From: Chloroflexota bacterium
GTDB taxonomy: Bacteria > Chloroflexota > Limnocylindria > QHBO01
DNA: 64,000 nt
Reading direction: 5' to 3'
NCBI GenBank assembly: GCA_003243965.1
Contig: QHBO01000016.1
Location: 195,076-259,075, forward strand
Position 1 is the stretch's first letter. Every line of letters begins with the position of its first letter. Positions 49,835-58,206 of this stretch are shown piece by piece. Below the pieces are notes generated by a model. It saw nothing but the letters and a program-made list of their open reading frames with translations, was not told the origin of the DNA and ran no database searches. Both the position numbers and the translations under genes were made by a program.

Positions 49835-52024
49835 GTGCGCCGCATCGGCCTGGGCGAGGCGTGCGCCCTGGCCGCCGGTCTGGCGGTCTTCGCGTACCTG
49901 GGTTGGGACGGCGCGCTGTGGGACGCTCGCCTGCAGCTTGTCCTTCATCTGCTGGCGGTGGCAGCACTCGGTGGCCTGGTCGCCCTCCACCGACGCGGCG
50001 TGGCGCTGCCGCGCACGCGGCTCGACCCATTCATCCTCGCGCTGCTGGCGGCATTCGGCCTTTCGACGCTGACCGCTCAGAACCGCGGCCTCGCGCTGCC
50101 GGCGCTGGCCGGCATCCTCGTCACCGCCGGGATGCTCCCCGTCGCGCTGCTCGCCCTCCGGCGCCGGCCCACCGCCACCGCGCTCGCGGTGCTGACGCCG
50201 ATCCTTGCCTTGGCCGCCTGGACCCTGCTGTCAATGCTGGCCCGTCGGGTGGGCTGGTACCAGGCAGGAGCGGTGACCCTGTTCCCCCCGGTGCGCCTAG
50301 GGAACGAGAACACGGTCTTCGGATCGGTGGCGGTGGCGCCGTTCGTGCTGCTGGCCGCCTTGCCGCTCTCCGGCTTCCTCGAGCCGGCGCGACTCCGGCG
50401 GGCGGTGGTCATGGTCATCGGGGCGATCGGCCTGCCGCTGGCCCTGCTCTCCGGTTCGCGTTCGGCCTGGCTGGCGATCGGGATCGCGGCGATCGTTCTC
50501 GCCATGCCGCTCGCGCGACGCCTGCGGCCGCGGCGTCGCTGGGGTCCTCGCGAGCTCGGGGCGGCCGGGGCGGTGCTGGTGGCCGCGATGTTGGGCGTCG
50601 CGTTCGCCTGGCCGCGGATCACGGCGGTCACGTCCCTTGTCTATCGCACCGAGCTGTGGCGGGACACGCTGCTGGCCTGGATCGCCAACCCGATGCTCGG
50701 GATCGGCCCGGGCACCATGCCCTACGCGCGCCAGGCCGCCGCGCCGCCGTTGACCTTTCCCGTCCACCAGCCGCACTCCCACGACCTGCTGCTCGGCGTG
50801 CTCGGCGACGCGGGGATTGTGGGACTGCTGGCCGCCATGGCGCTGGTCGCTGCCTTCGTCATCACCGCGGGGCCCTGGCGCACAAGGACGGCGCGCGGCC
50901 GAGCCGCCTTCGCCGTGCTGGCCGGCTTCGCGGTGGCCGGCCTCTTCGAGGACCTCACCTTCCTGCCGAACATGAACCTGCTGCTGATCGGCTTGGCCGC
51001 GGTCGCGCTGGCCGACGCGGGCGCGGTCACCTGGCATCGGGCTCGGATGCCTCGTCCGCTGGCCGCCGGGGGCGCCCTCGCCACGGGCGGGCTGCTGTTG
51101 GCAATGATCTTCTCGGACGCCGCGGCGATCGCGTACCGATCGGGTGCCGACGCTGCCGGCGCGTACGACTGGCCAGAGGCCCAGGCAGGGTTGGCACGGG
51201 CGGTCGCGCTCGACCCGTGGCATCCGATCGGCCCCAAGGCCCTCGCGATCGCCGCAGACGGCAACCGCGATCGGGTCGCCGAGCGCAACGCCCTCGATGC
51301 CGCGGTGAGGCGCAACCCCGGCGACGGCGCCAGCTGGACCAACCTGGGGATCGTCTGTCTTCAGCTGCGTGACACCACCTGCGCGCGGGACGCCGCCCAG
51401 CGTGCCGTCGAGACGGCATCGGTTTCCGGGCACGAGCTGATCAACGCCGCATTGCTCTTCTCGCGCCTCGGAGATCAGGCGCGCGCCGACGCGGCCTACC
51501 GGCTCTCGCTGCTCACCAACCTGAACACCAGCCTGGCCACAAGCTGGCCGCGGCGGATCGCGCTCGACGAGGGGACGCAACCGATCACCGAGCAGGTGAC
51601 CGCGCAGACCACCGAGCTCGACATTCTCGTTTCACGCGCGGCGGCTCACGCGCCCATCGAACCGTCCCGCTACGCCGACCCGGCGGTCCACGCCCTGGCA
51701 CTCGCGGTCGCGGGACGCCAAGCCGAGTCGTCGGCGGCGCTCGACCGGGCCCTCTCCTCGCGTCCCGACGACCTTCTCGGCTGGGACCTCGCCGTCCTGC
51801 TCCGCACGCACTGGGGCGAGGACGCCACCTCGGCCCGCGCGGTGGGCGCCGTCCTGCGGGGATCACCGCTCGCCACGGAGCCGCCAAAGGGCCCCTCACT
51901 CAGCTACGACATCGGCTCCTTCCGGGCCATTCCGAGGGACGGCCTGGTCGCCGATGCGGAGCGCCTGCAGCCCCCGCTCCCCTGGCCGTGGTCTCTGGAT
52001 CGGCTCCTGCCACCGGCGCGCTGA
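49835..52024 (+). CDS. O-antigen ligase/polymerase-like membrane protein with TPR-like C-terminus
   Basis: A 729-residue protein. Ten to twelve transmembrane helices occupy the first 440 residues, with the Wzy/WaaL-type loop (PLTFPVHQPHSHDLLLGVLGDAGIVGLLAA) and LSGSRSAWLAIG before it. The C-terminal 280 residues are soluble and TPR-like (YDWPEAQAGLARAVALDPWHP, NPGDGASWTNLGIVCLQL, RADAAYRLSLL). This architecture is that of glycan ligase/polymerases. GTG start immediately follows the CYTH stop (TAGGTG). The sugar substrate is unknown; GalU at 59 kb would supply UDP-glucose for such pathways. Confidence 0.85.
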   Translation: MRRIGLGEACALAAGLAVFAYLGWDGALWDARLQLVLHLLAVAALGGLVALHRRGVALPRTRLDPFILALLAAFGLSTLTAQNRGLALPALAGILVTAGMLPVALLALRRRPTATALAVLTPILALAAWTLLSMLARRVGWYQAGAVTLFPPVRLGNENTVFGSVAVAPFVLLAALPLSGFLEPARLRRAVVMVIGAIGLPLALLSGSRSAWLAIGIAAIVLAMPLARRLRPRRRWGPRELGAAGAVLVAAMLGVAFAWPRITAVTSLVYRTELWRDTLLAWIANPMLGIGPGTMPYARQAAAPPLTFPVHQPHSHDLLLGVLGDAGIVGLLAAMALVAAFVITAGPWRTRTARGRAAFAVLAGFAVAGLFEDLTFLPNMNLLLIGLAAVALADAGAVTWHRARMPRPLAAGGALATGGLLLAMIFSDAAAIAYRSGADAAGAYDWPEAQAGLARAVALDPWHPIGPKALAIAADGNRDRVAERNALDAAVRRNPGDGASWTNLGIVCLQLRDTTCARDAAQRAVETASVSGHELINAALLFSRLGDQARADAAYRLSLLTNLNTSLATSWPRRIALDEGTQPITEQVTAQTTELDILVSRAAAHAPIEPSRYADPAVHALALAVAGRQAESSAALDRALSSRPDDLLGWDLAVLLRTHWGEDATSARAVGAVLRGSPLATEPPKGPSLSYDIGSFRAIPRDGLVADAERLQPPLPWPWSLDRLLPPAR

Positions 52025-52058
52025 AACCGGCGGCCGCTCGCGCGCCGCTCCGGGGGCC

Positions 52059-52745
52059 TTACTCGGGGTGGAGGGGAAGCCTCAGGATCAGCGCCAGCGC
52101 CGGCCGCTCGCGAACGCGCGGCGTGATCGGCGCGCGAAGCCAGGACTCCCCCGCTTCGCCGGCCCGGTAACGGGCATCGAGCCGCCGGGCGCTCAGCCCA
52201 TCGATGCCGAGGGCGGCCAGCGCGTCGGCCACCAGGTGTCCCTCGCCGGGATAACCGCGGCCCACGATCGCGCGGCCCGCACCCGGCAGGACCTCCCCGA
52301 GCTCACGGCGCCGCGCCGCGAACGAGCGGCGCGTCCAGGATCGTCCCGCCGACCACAGCAGGTCGCTGGCGACGTAGGCCGGCGCTCCGCCGCGCCGGGC
52401 GCCGGAGAGGCGCGCCCGAAGAAGCTCCGGATCCGGACGGCCGGAGGCATCGAGGACCACCAGCCAGCCGTCGAGCACCACGCCGTCCTCCCGCAGCTCG
52501 GCGGTGATCGCCGCCAGCTCGGGGAACGCGGCGAGCGCATCGGCCAGCCCGCTGACCTGCATCCGGAGACGGCCGTGCTCCGCGAACACGATCGCCCGGA
52601 TTCCGGGCCACCACGGCTCGAACAGATAGCCGGCATCGTCGAACGGCTCGTCGACCGCCACCGGCTGCATCGGTGAGATGCGTGACGGCAGTCGCCGGGG
52701 CGAGCCGCCACCGGGGATCGTGAGCGGGAGCTGCTCCGGCTCCAC
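52059..52745 (-). CDS. Inactive ATP-dependent DNA ligase-like protein (pseudo-enzyme) next to Ku
   Basis: A 228-residue protein resembling the adenylation domain of LigD-type ligases, but with the catalytic residues replaced. Motif I reads FEPWWPGIRAIVF; ligases have E-x-K-x-D-G-x-R, so the AMP-accepting lysine is Trp45 here and the aspartate is Pro47. Motif III reads LDGWLVVLD in place of DGE. The late motifs are GIDGLSARRLDARYR for EG-V-K and SWLRAP for WLK-K. Surrounding secondary structure (AYVASDLLW, GYPGEGHLVADALAALG) matches well. It lacks the polymerase/nuclease domains of LigD. GTG start is 9 nt downstream of ku, so the two form one operon. It may be a structural partner of Ku. Confidence 0.8.
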   Translation of the reverse strand: MEPEQLPLTIPGGGSPRRLPSRISPMQPVAVDEPFDDAGYLFEPWWPGIRAIVFAEHGRLRMQVSGLADALAAFPELAAITAELREDGVVLDGWLVVLDASGRPDPELLRARLSGARRGGAPAYVASDLLWSAGRSWTRRSFAARRRELGEVLPGAGRAIVGRGYPGEGHLVADALAALGIDGLSARRLDARYRAGEAGESWLRAPITPRVRERPALALILRLPLHPE

Positions 52746-52754
52746 GCCCCGCAG

Positions 52755-53648
52755 CTAGGCGGTCTTGCGGCGGCGCTGGGGGCGCGGAGCCTCGGCCACC
52801 TCGGCCACCTCGGCCACCTCGGCCACCTGTGGCTCGGTCGCGACCTCCTCGGCGCCCGCTTCGCGACGCGCCTCGCGCGCGGCTGCCACCGAGGCCTCCA
52901 GGGCCGCCATCAGGTCGCCGATCTGGGTCGGCTCGACGCGGTGGATCGGCTCGGGCGCTTCCCCCGCGACCTTGGCCTCGATGACCGCCATCAACGCCTG
53001 GCGGTAGTCGTCGCGATAGGCATCGGCGCTGAAGTCGCCGGTCATGCTCGCCACAAGCTGCTCTGCCATTGCCACTTCGCCCGGCTTGAACTGGATCTCC
53101 TCCTCGGGAAGCGCCAGCTCCTCGATCGACCGCACCTCATCGGGCCAGTGAAGGGTGGTGAGCAGCATGGTGCTGCTGAACGGGTTGAGCGCGGCGAGCT
53201 GTTCCCGGTCCTTCAGCACGATCTTGCAGATCGCGGTCTTTCCCTCATCGGCAAGGACGCGCTTGAGCAGGTAGAACGCCTTGCGACCGATGCTCTCCGG
53301 CTCCAGGTAGTACGCCTGCTTGACGAACTGCGCGCCGTGCGCTTCCCGGCGCGCATCGACGAAGAGCTCGATCTCGATCGCGCGCAGCGTGGCCAGCGGA
53401 ATCTGGTCGACGTCCTCCTCGGTGACCACCACGTAGCGACCCTTGGCGTACTCGTAGCCGCGCACCGTCTCCGAGCGCGGCACGACCTCGTCGTGGTACG
53501 GGCAGTAGATCTTCATCTGGATCCGGTTCAGACAGGTCGCGTGGAGCATGTTGAAGCCGATCCCGCCCTGCTCGGTCGCGAGGTAGAGCTTGACCGGGAT
53601 CGTCACCAGACCGAACTGGATCGCCCCTCGCCACATCGATCGCGCCAT
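52755..53648 (-). CDS. ku: Ku DNA end-binding protein
   Basis: A 297-residue bacterial Ku. The core fold is unmistakable: MWRGAIQFGLVTIPVKLYLAT, GFNMLHATCLNRIQMKIYCPYH, GYEYAKGRYVVVTEEDVDQI, FVKQAYYLEPE, and HWPDEVRSIEEL with the C-terminal MTGDFSADAYRDDYRQAL. Ku binds double-strand-break ends and recruits the NHEJ ligase. The N-terminus is set at MARSMWRG, since the longer ORF is not family-like. The tail has a (VAE)n repeat and a basic PRPQRRRKTA end. It has its own promoter and a Shine-Dalgarno, and is followed by the inactive ligase paralogue. Confidence 0.97.
   Translation of the reverse strand: MARSMWRGAIQFGLVTIPVKLYLATEQGGIGFNMLHATCLNRIQMKIYCPYHDEVVPRSETVRGYEYAKGRYVVVTEEDVDQIPLATLRAIEIELFVDARREAHGAQFVKQAYYLEPESIGRKAFYLLKRVLADEGKTAICKIVLKDREQLAALNPFSSTMLLTTLHWPDEVRSIEELALPEEEIQFKPGEVAMAEQLVASMTGDFSADAYRDDYRQALMAVIEAKVAGEAPEPIHRVEPTQIGDLMAALEASVAAAREARREAGAEEVATEPQVAEVAEVAEVAEAPRPQRRRKTA
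52791..52835. repeat. 9-bp tandem repeat (CTCGGCCAC x5) inside ku
   Basis: Five perfect copies of CTCGGCCAC encode a VAE tripeptide repeat near the Ku C-terminus. Perfect in-frame repeats of this kind expand and contract readily, so the Ku tail length may vary among strains. Confidence 0.9.
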
Positions 53649-53681
53649 GGTCCTTTGCCTTCCTCGAGCTGTCGGGCGGTG

Positions 53682-53687
53682 ACTATA
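53682..53687 (-). promoter_or_regulatory. -10 box TATAGT for ku
   Basis: TATAGT stands about 33 nt upstream of the ku ATG, with a GAGGAAGG Shine-Dalgarno about 9 nt before the start. Unlike most genes here, ku has a leader. Confidence 0.5.
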
Positions 53688-53817
53688 CATCGGCCCCGCA
53701 AGCGGGCCCGATGGCCACCGATGGGCGCCAACGGCCGCCGATGTGCGCTACAGGTACCAGCCTCGACAGGCCATGCGGCCATTGTTCGGCTCGTGGCGGT
53801 ACGAGAGACTCCGCCGC

Positions 53818-54261
53818 ATGAACCCGCGTGCCGCTGCCGCCACGCTCGACGAGGAGAGCCCCGATGCGCTGCTGCGCGCCTACATCCTCGAGGACGACCC
53901 GGATGTTGCCGCGCTGGAGGCGGATCTCCTTCGCGACCTGGGCTACACGGTGGTGAGCTGCCGGCGGATCGTGGAGCTGGGCGACCTGATTCAGCTCGGC
54001 CTGCCGCACCTGCTGGTGATCGACGCGACACTCCCCGATGGCGACGGCGCGGACATCACCGCGCTTCTGCTCGATGCCTGGCCGGGGATCCCGGTGGTGA
54101 TCGTCTCCGCGGCTCCCGTGGAGCGGCTGAACGCGCTGCGGGCCATCGGTCCGGTGGTTGCCAAGCCATTCGCAATCGACGATTTCCGCCGCGCGGTCCT
54201 GGGCGCGGTGGAGATGCCGCGCGGTCAGGCGCCGGGCGCTATCGCTCCGGGAAGCCGGTGA
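53818..54261 (+). CDS. Single-domain response regulator (CheY-like receiver)
   Basis: A 147-residue receiver domain without an output domain. Acidic pocket residues are in ILEDDPDV, the phospho-acceptor aspartate in LLVIDATLPDGDG, the switch serine in VVIVSAAPV, and the lysine in VVAKPFAIDDF. No partner kinase gene is next to it. It lies between ku and an OsmC gene; the long ORF-track start is rejected in favour of MNPRAAA. Its 3' end overlaps the convergent osmC 3' end by 37 nt. Confidence 0.85.
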   Translation: MNPRAAAATLDEESPDALLRAYILEDDPDVAALEADLLRDLGYTVVSCRRIVELGDLIQLGLPHLLVIDATLPDGDGADITALLLDAWPGIPVVIVSAAPVERLNALRAIGPVVAKPFAIDDFRRAVLGAVEMPRGQAPGAIAPGSR

Positions 54262-54743
54262 CCCGGTCCGGTGGTGACCACCAGCCCGGATTGCTGTCTG
54301 CCGCCCTCGCCGCGGAGCAGATAGCGATGTTCGATCACCACGGCGGCCGAGAGCATTGCGTTCACCGGGCAGTAGCGCGTGGCCGACAGCTCGATCGACC
54401 GACGCAGCGCTTCCACTTCCACGGCACCCTCGACCCGGTGCTCGACCACGATGCGGGTGAAGACGTCGGGATGCGCACCGGCACGGGTGCCGTCGAGCAC
54501 AATCTCGTACCGCGACGGCCGCTGCCGCTTCTTGCGCAGGATGCTCGCCACGTCCATCGACGTGCAGCCCGCGAGCGCGGCGAGCAGCGTCTCCATCGGC
54601 GCCGGAGCGGCACCCGCACCGCCCTCAGCCGAGGAGTCGAGGATGACGGTCAAGCCTTCGGCGGTCCGCGCCTCCACGCGCATCCGCGTCGGATCGACAA
54701 AGGTGGCGTGCACGCTGGTCACCGCCGGGCTGCTCACCACCAC
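54225..54743 (-). CDS. OsmC family peroxiredoxin-like protein
   Basis: A 172-residue OsmC/Ohr-family thiol peroxidase. The two redox cysteines are in LAALAGCTSMDVASIL and LSATRYCPVNAML, and PMETLLAAL and RIVVEHRVEG support the fold. It detoxifies organic hydroperoxides or is a related stress protein. It has a GTG start with three successive GTG codons. Its 3' end overlaps the receiver gene by 37 nt, so antisense interference is possible. Confidence 0.92.
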   Translation of the reverse strand: MVVSSPAVTSVHATFVDPTRMRVEARTAEGLTVILDSSAEGGAGAAPAPMETLLAALAGCTSMDVASILRKKRQRPSRYEIVLDGTRAGAHPDVFTRIVVEHRVEGAVEVEALRRSIELSATRYCPVNAMLSAAVVIEHRYLLRGEGGRQQSGLVVTTGPGHRLPGAIAPGA

Positions 54744-54766
54744 ACACTAGCCGGAGCGCGCCGAAG

Positions 54767-55522
54767 ATGCGCGTGATCCGGGTCGCGGCCGCCCGCGCCA
54801 CTCCCGCCGCTCGGGTACGCCGCGGCAGCGTGTGGCTTGCGATCCTCGTTCTGCCGTCCGCCACGCTCGCATTGGTCGTCGCCACCCCGCCTGCCTGGCG
54901 ACCGCTGGGCGGAGTGGCGCTGGCGGTGGGGCTCACCGTTGCGGTCGCGCTGCTGGTCAACGAGCTGCGGGAGCGTGGACGCCCCAACCGGGACGTCGAG
55001 CGCCTTCTGGCACCGATATTCGGCGAAGAGTACGTGCTCATCGTCGGCCTCCACGTACCGGCGACGCGCGGCGAGCTGGCGGCGCTCCTGGTCGGGCCGG
55101 CCGGTGTCCGCGCGCTGCTGGCTCGGCGCTGGGAACATCGGTTCCGGGTCCGGGGCCGCGCCTGGGAGGTCGGAGCCGAGCAGGGATGGGTGCCGTTCGC
55201 GGAGAATCCGTCGTTCGATGCGCTCGCCCTCCGCGAGGCGGTCGAGCAGTGGATCGCCGTGACCTCAGGCGAACCGGGCATTCCGATCGCCGCCACCATC
55301 GTCTTCCCGCGCGCCGGAAGCCGGGTCATCCTCCAGGAGCCGGACGTCGAGATCGTGACCCGCGACAACGCCCCGTGGTGGGCGCAGCGCATCGGCCGTG
55401 TGCAACGGCTCGACGCCTTCCGCGCGACACGCCTGGTCGACGCGCTGCTGACCGCCGCTCGGCCCGACGCCCGCGCTCGGTTGCCACGCCAGGGCGAGGC
55501 GGTCGCCCCGCCCCGAGGCTAG
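54767..55522 (+). CDS. Membrane protein with NERD-like domain
   Basis: A 251-residue protein. Two transmembrane helices near the N-terminus (VWLAILVLPSATLALVVA, LGGVALAVGLTVAVALLV) are followed by a domain similar to the nuclease-related domain NERD: RDVERLLAPIFGEEYVLIVGLHVPATRGELAALLVGPAGVRALLARRWEHRFRVRG. Metal-binding residues of active NERD nucleases are not clearly conserved, so activity is uncertain. It ends tail to tail with the DNA ligase gene, overlapping by 4 nt. DNA-related context is suggestive only. Confidence 0.6.
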   Translation: MRVIRVAAARATPAARVRRGSVWLAILVLPSATLALVVATPPAWRPLGGVALAVGLTVAVALLVNELRERGRPNRDVERLLAPIFGEEYVLIVGLHVPATRGELAALLVGPAGVRALLARRWEHRFRVRGRAWEVGAEQGWVPFAENPSFDALALREAVEQWIAVTSGEPGIPIAATIVFPRAGSRVILQEPDVEIVTRDNAPWWAQRIGRVQRLDAFRATRLVDALLTAARPDARARLPRQGEAVAPPRG

Positions 55523-57261
55523 CCCTCCTCGGCGACGCCGGTCGCCGCGATCCGCTCGGTGGTGCCGCCGGCGCCGGTGGCAAGCAGGATCCGGCCGCTC
55601 GCCTGGGCCACGTACAGCGACTCGGCGCTCGCCAGGGTGTCGATCTCGGCCGGCGTCTTGTCGGTGCGGATGCGCATGATCCTCGGAAAGCGCAGCGCAA
55701 AGCCGGACCGATGCCGACCGCTGCGATGAATGCGGTCGAACGCGATCTCTACGACCACCTCTGGCACCACGGTCCGGTAGCGACCGAAGTCACGGAGCGT
55801 GATCGAGGTGAATCGAGCGGTCATCTCGGCGATCTCGGCATCGGTCAGCCCGGTGTAGGCCTTGCCGATGGTCAGCAGCCGGTCGTCGTCTTCGCCGGCC
55901 CGAACGGCGAACGTGTAATCGGAGAGCACACCACGCCGCTTCCCGTGCCCCCACTCGACGCCGACCACCACACAGTCGAGGGTCGCCAGCGCTCGCTTCA
56001 GCTTCAACCATCCAAGCCCGCGACGTCCGGGCTGGTATGCGGAGCCCGGGTCCTTGACCATCAGCCCCTCGTTACGCCGTTGTCGCGCGTCGTCGAACGC
56101 CACGTCGATCTGGTCCGCACCGCGGGCCGTGGCCAGGTGCGAGTAGAGCACCCGCTCACCGGTACGCTCCGGTAGCCGCAGCGCCTCGAGCGCAGCCCGC
56201 CGCTCTCGCAGCGGGAGGTCGAGCAGATCGCTGCCGTCCAGGTGGAGCAGGTCGAACGCCACCAGCGCCACCGGCACGCGCTCCAGCAGCTCCGGATCCG
56301 GCCGCACCCGCCCGAGGCGCGTCTGCAGGCTCGCGAAGTCGAGCATCGCACCTTCACGGAAGGGGACCAGCTCGCCGTCGAGGACCATCTGCCCGGGGAG
56401 CGTCGCAAAGGCGGAGGCAACCTCCGGGAATGAGACGGTGACGTCCTTGAGGTCGCGGCTGAAGAGGCATGGCGCCAGGTCGGGGCCAACATGCAGCTGG
56501 GCGCGAATTCCGTCGTACTTGTCCTCGATCCAGGCCTCCTCGCCGACACGGCGCACCACGTCGTCCGCATCCGCGACCGGCGTCGCCAACATGCAGCGCA
56601 GCGGCCGCCCGAGGCGCAACGCGGCCTCGCCGAGCCGATCGTCCGCGGCCAGCAGGGCGACCTCGCCCGGCTCACCGATCAGCGTCAGCGCCCGCCCCAC
56701 CGCGGCCGGGTCGTGGCCAAACGCCGCCGCGATCGCCTCTTCCAGGATCCCCTCGCGCAGCCCGATACGCAGCTCGCGCGCCGCGATGCGGCCGATGTAG
56801 CGCGCTTCGGCGGGGCCGACGCGCTCGAACAGGCAGCGCAGCAGACCCACTCGCCCCTCCCCGGACGAGGCCTCCGCGATCCGGCGGAACACCGCCTCGA
56901 CACCGGCCAGCGTCGCCACATCATCGGCGACCGTCCGCTCGTCGCCGATGTGCAACCGGGTCGCGAGCAACTCCGCTGCGACATCGCCGAAGTCGGAGTG
57001 GCGCAGGTACGCCTCGTGCATCGCCTCCTCGCTCGCCCCGGAAGCGGCGCCGAGCGCGGCAGACTGCTGGACCCAGCCGAGCCCCAGCCGGTCGGCGGCA
57101 CCAGGGAGCGGACGTCCCGCAAAGAAGGTCGCGGCGCGCGGGACATCGGGCGTCTCGAGCTCGCGGAGGTAGGCCGCCAGCAGGTCACGTTTGCGGAGCC
57201 TGGATCTGGTGGCGGCGACGGCGTCGGCCGTCCGCGCGAACGCTGCAAAGGGCGACGACAT
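55519..57261 (-). CDS. lig: ATP-dependent DNA ligase (archaeal/LigB type)
   Basis: A 580-residue ATP-dependent ligase. An N-terminal DNA-binding domain of about 200 residues precedes the adenylation domain, whose motif I is WIEDKYDGIRAQLH with Lys248 as AMP acceptor. Motif III is LDGELVPF, motif IV NEGLMVKDP and motif V LGWLKLKR, all intact. The OB domain follows. It seals DNA ends, most likely in NHEJ with Ku, since Ku-associated ligases of this type occur where LigD is absent. The ATG stands 9 nt after TAGACT, leaderless-type, in ACCGATG context. It is the active counterpart of the pseudo-ligase 3 kb away. Confidence 0.96.
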   Translation of the reverse strand: MSSPFAAFARTADAVAATRSRLRKRDLLAAYLRELETPDVPRAATFFAGRPLPGAADRLGLGWVQQSAALGAASGASEEAMHEAYLRHSDFGDVAAELLATRLHIGDERTVADDVATLAGVEAVFRRIAEASSGEGRVGLLRCLFERVGPAEARYIGRIAARELRIGLREGILEEAIAAAFGHDPAAVGRALTLIGEPGEVALLAADDRLGEAALRLGRPLRCMLATPVADADDVVRRVGEEAWIEDKYDGIRAQLHVGPDLAPCLFSRDLKDVTVSFPEVASAFATLPGQMVLDGELVPFREGAMLDFASLQTRLGRVRPDPELLERVPVALVAFDLLHLDGSDLLDLPLRERRAALEALRLPERTGERVLYSHLATARGADQIDVAFDDARQRRNEGLMVKDPGSAYQPGRRGLGWLKLKRALATLDCVVVGVEWGHGKRRGVLSDYTFAVRAGEDDDRLLTIGKAYTGLTDAEIAEMTARFTSITLRDFGRYRTVVPEVVVEIAFDRIHRSGRHRSGFALRFPRIMRIRTDKTPAEIDTLASAESLYVAQASGRILLATGAGGTTERIAATGVAEEG

Positions 57262-57270
57262 CGGTCGAGC

Positions 57271-57276
57271 AGTCTA
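57271..57276 (-). promoter_or_regulatory. -10 box TAGACT for the DNA ligase gene
   Basis: TAGACT ends 9 nt before the ATG, the same hexamer and nearly the same spacing as at bcp. Confidence 0.45.
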
Positions 57277-57405
57277 GAGCCCGGCGCCGTCTCACGGCCC
57301 GCTCACCCGCGCTTGCAGGCGAGCCGCTGGGCTTCTAAGGAGCGGAACGGCTACAGCAACAGCGCCCATCCCTGGCGCGAGGAGCGCTACGCGAAGTTCT
57401 GACCG

Positions 57406-57630
57406 CTACGCGTCGTCGAGCCGCTTGGCCCGATCGATCAGCTCGGCAACCTTGCGGCCGCCCTTGCGACCGATGTCCTGGAAGTGCTCGTGCGGGTAGC
57501 GCTCGCTGACCGCTTTCCCGCCCTTTTGGCCGATCTCCTGATAGAACTCCGCGCCGTAGCGGGCGCGGGTCGTCTTGCCGCCTTTGCGTCCAGCCTCGCG
57601 GACGCTCATGTTTCCGTTGTTGTCAACCAT
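57406..57630 (-). CDS. KGG-repeat stress-induced protein
   Basis: A 74-residue hydrophilic protein with three KGG motifs (GRKGGKT, GQKGGKA, GRKGGRK) in repeats of about 20 residues. KGG proteins (GsiB-like, DUF-type stress proteins) are induced by starvation or desiccation. The start is MVDNNG; a second ATG, seven codons later, is also possible. The region upstream to the next gene is a short divergent spacer. Confidence 0.88.
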   Translation of the reverse strand: MVDNNGNMSVREAGRKGGKTTRARYGAEFYQEIGQKGGKAVSERYPHEHFQDIGRKGGRKVAELIDRAKRLDDA

Positions 57631-57747
57631 GCGGGCCTCACCGATGTCGTGTGGTCGGTGGCTGCCCGGCACGTTGCAAGTTGCATACCGTCGGCCGGGA
57701 GGGGAACTGTTCGCCCGGCCAGGCGCGGGCCCGGTCGACGCGGCCCG

Positions 57748-57753
57748 TAGAAT
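57748..57753 (+). promoter_or_regulatory. -10 box TAGAAT before a small membrane protein gene
   Basis: TAGAAT ends 9 nt before the ATG, fitting the leaderless pattern. Confidence 0.45.
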
Positions 57754-57762
57754 GGCCGGCCA

Positions 57763-58074
57763 ATGCACCCGTTTGTGCGCAGCCTGGTCATCGGAATCGT
57801 CGGCCTGATCGTCGCCGGCGGGCTGATCACGGTCAGCGTCCTGAGCGGCCGCTCCGGCCTCTCCCTGCCGGCACTGGTGGCGGCCGGCGGGATCACCGCG
57901 CTGGTTGGCATCTTCGTTTTCGTGCGGGCATGTGTCTGGTCGCTGCGGACCTACCGGGCGGGTGCCACGGGCAGCTCGATGGGAATCGCGGTCGCCGGCG
58001 GGATCATGGTGCTGGTGGCCGCACTGGCGCTGGGAGGGCTCGCACTGCTGGCGCTCACCTTCATCTTCGACTGA
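57763..58074 (+). CDS. Small membrane protein (103 aa), hypothetical
   Basis: A 103-residue protein of three predicted transmembrane helices (SLVIGIVGLIVAGGLITVSVL, VAAGGITALVGIFVFVRAC, GIAVAGGIMVLVAALALGGLALLALTFIF). It has no recognisable domain. It is monocistronic, with a -10 box 9 nt upstream of the ATG, and precedes tRNA-Glu. Coding support is the start context, hydrophobic periodicity and clean ORF limits. Confidence 0.65.
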   Translation: MHPFVRSLVIGIVGLIVAGGLITVSVLSGRSGLSLPALVAAGGITALVGIFVFVRACVWSLRTYRAGATGSSMGIAVAGGIMVLVAALALGGLALLALTFIFD

Positions 58075-58126
58075 CCGGCATGCGGTCCGCGGCCGGCACG
58101 GCTTGCTACGATGCGGCGAACCCGGC

Positions 58127-58200
58127 GCCCCCATCGTCTAGAGGCCTAGGACGCCACCCTTTCAAGGTGGAGATCACCGGTTCGAATCCGGTTGGGGGCA
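58127..58200 (+). tRNA. tRNA-Glu (anticodon TTC)
   Basis: The 74-nt sequence folds as a cloverleaf: acceptor GCCCCCA/TGGGGGC, anticodon stem CCACC/GGTGG with loop CTTTCAA (anticodon TTC), T-arm CCGGTTCGAATCCGG. CCA is not encoded; the following bases are CAC. A TACGAT box about 15 nt upstream is the probable -10. Confidence 0.97.
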
Positions 58201-58206
58201 CACCCG

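Noticed and set aside
57313-57402. Possible 29-aa ORF (TTG start) ending HPWREERYAKF between ligase and KGG genes
   Set aside because: The peptide looks less random than its surroundings, but there is no good start, Shine-Dalgarno or -10 box, and it is too short to judge.
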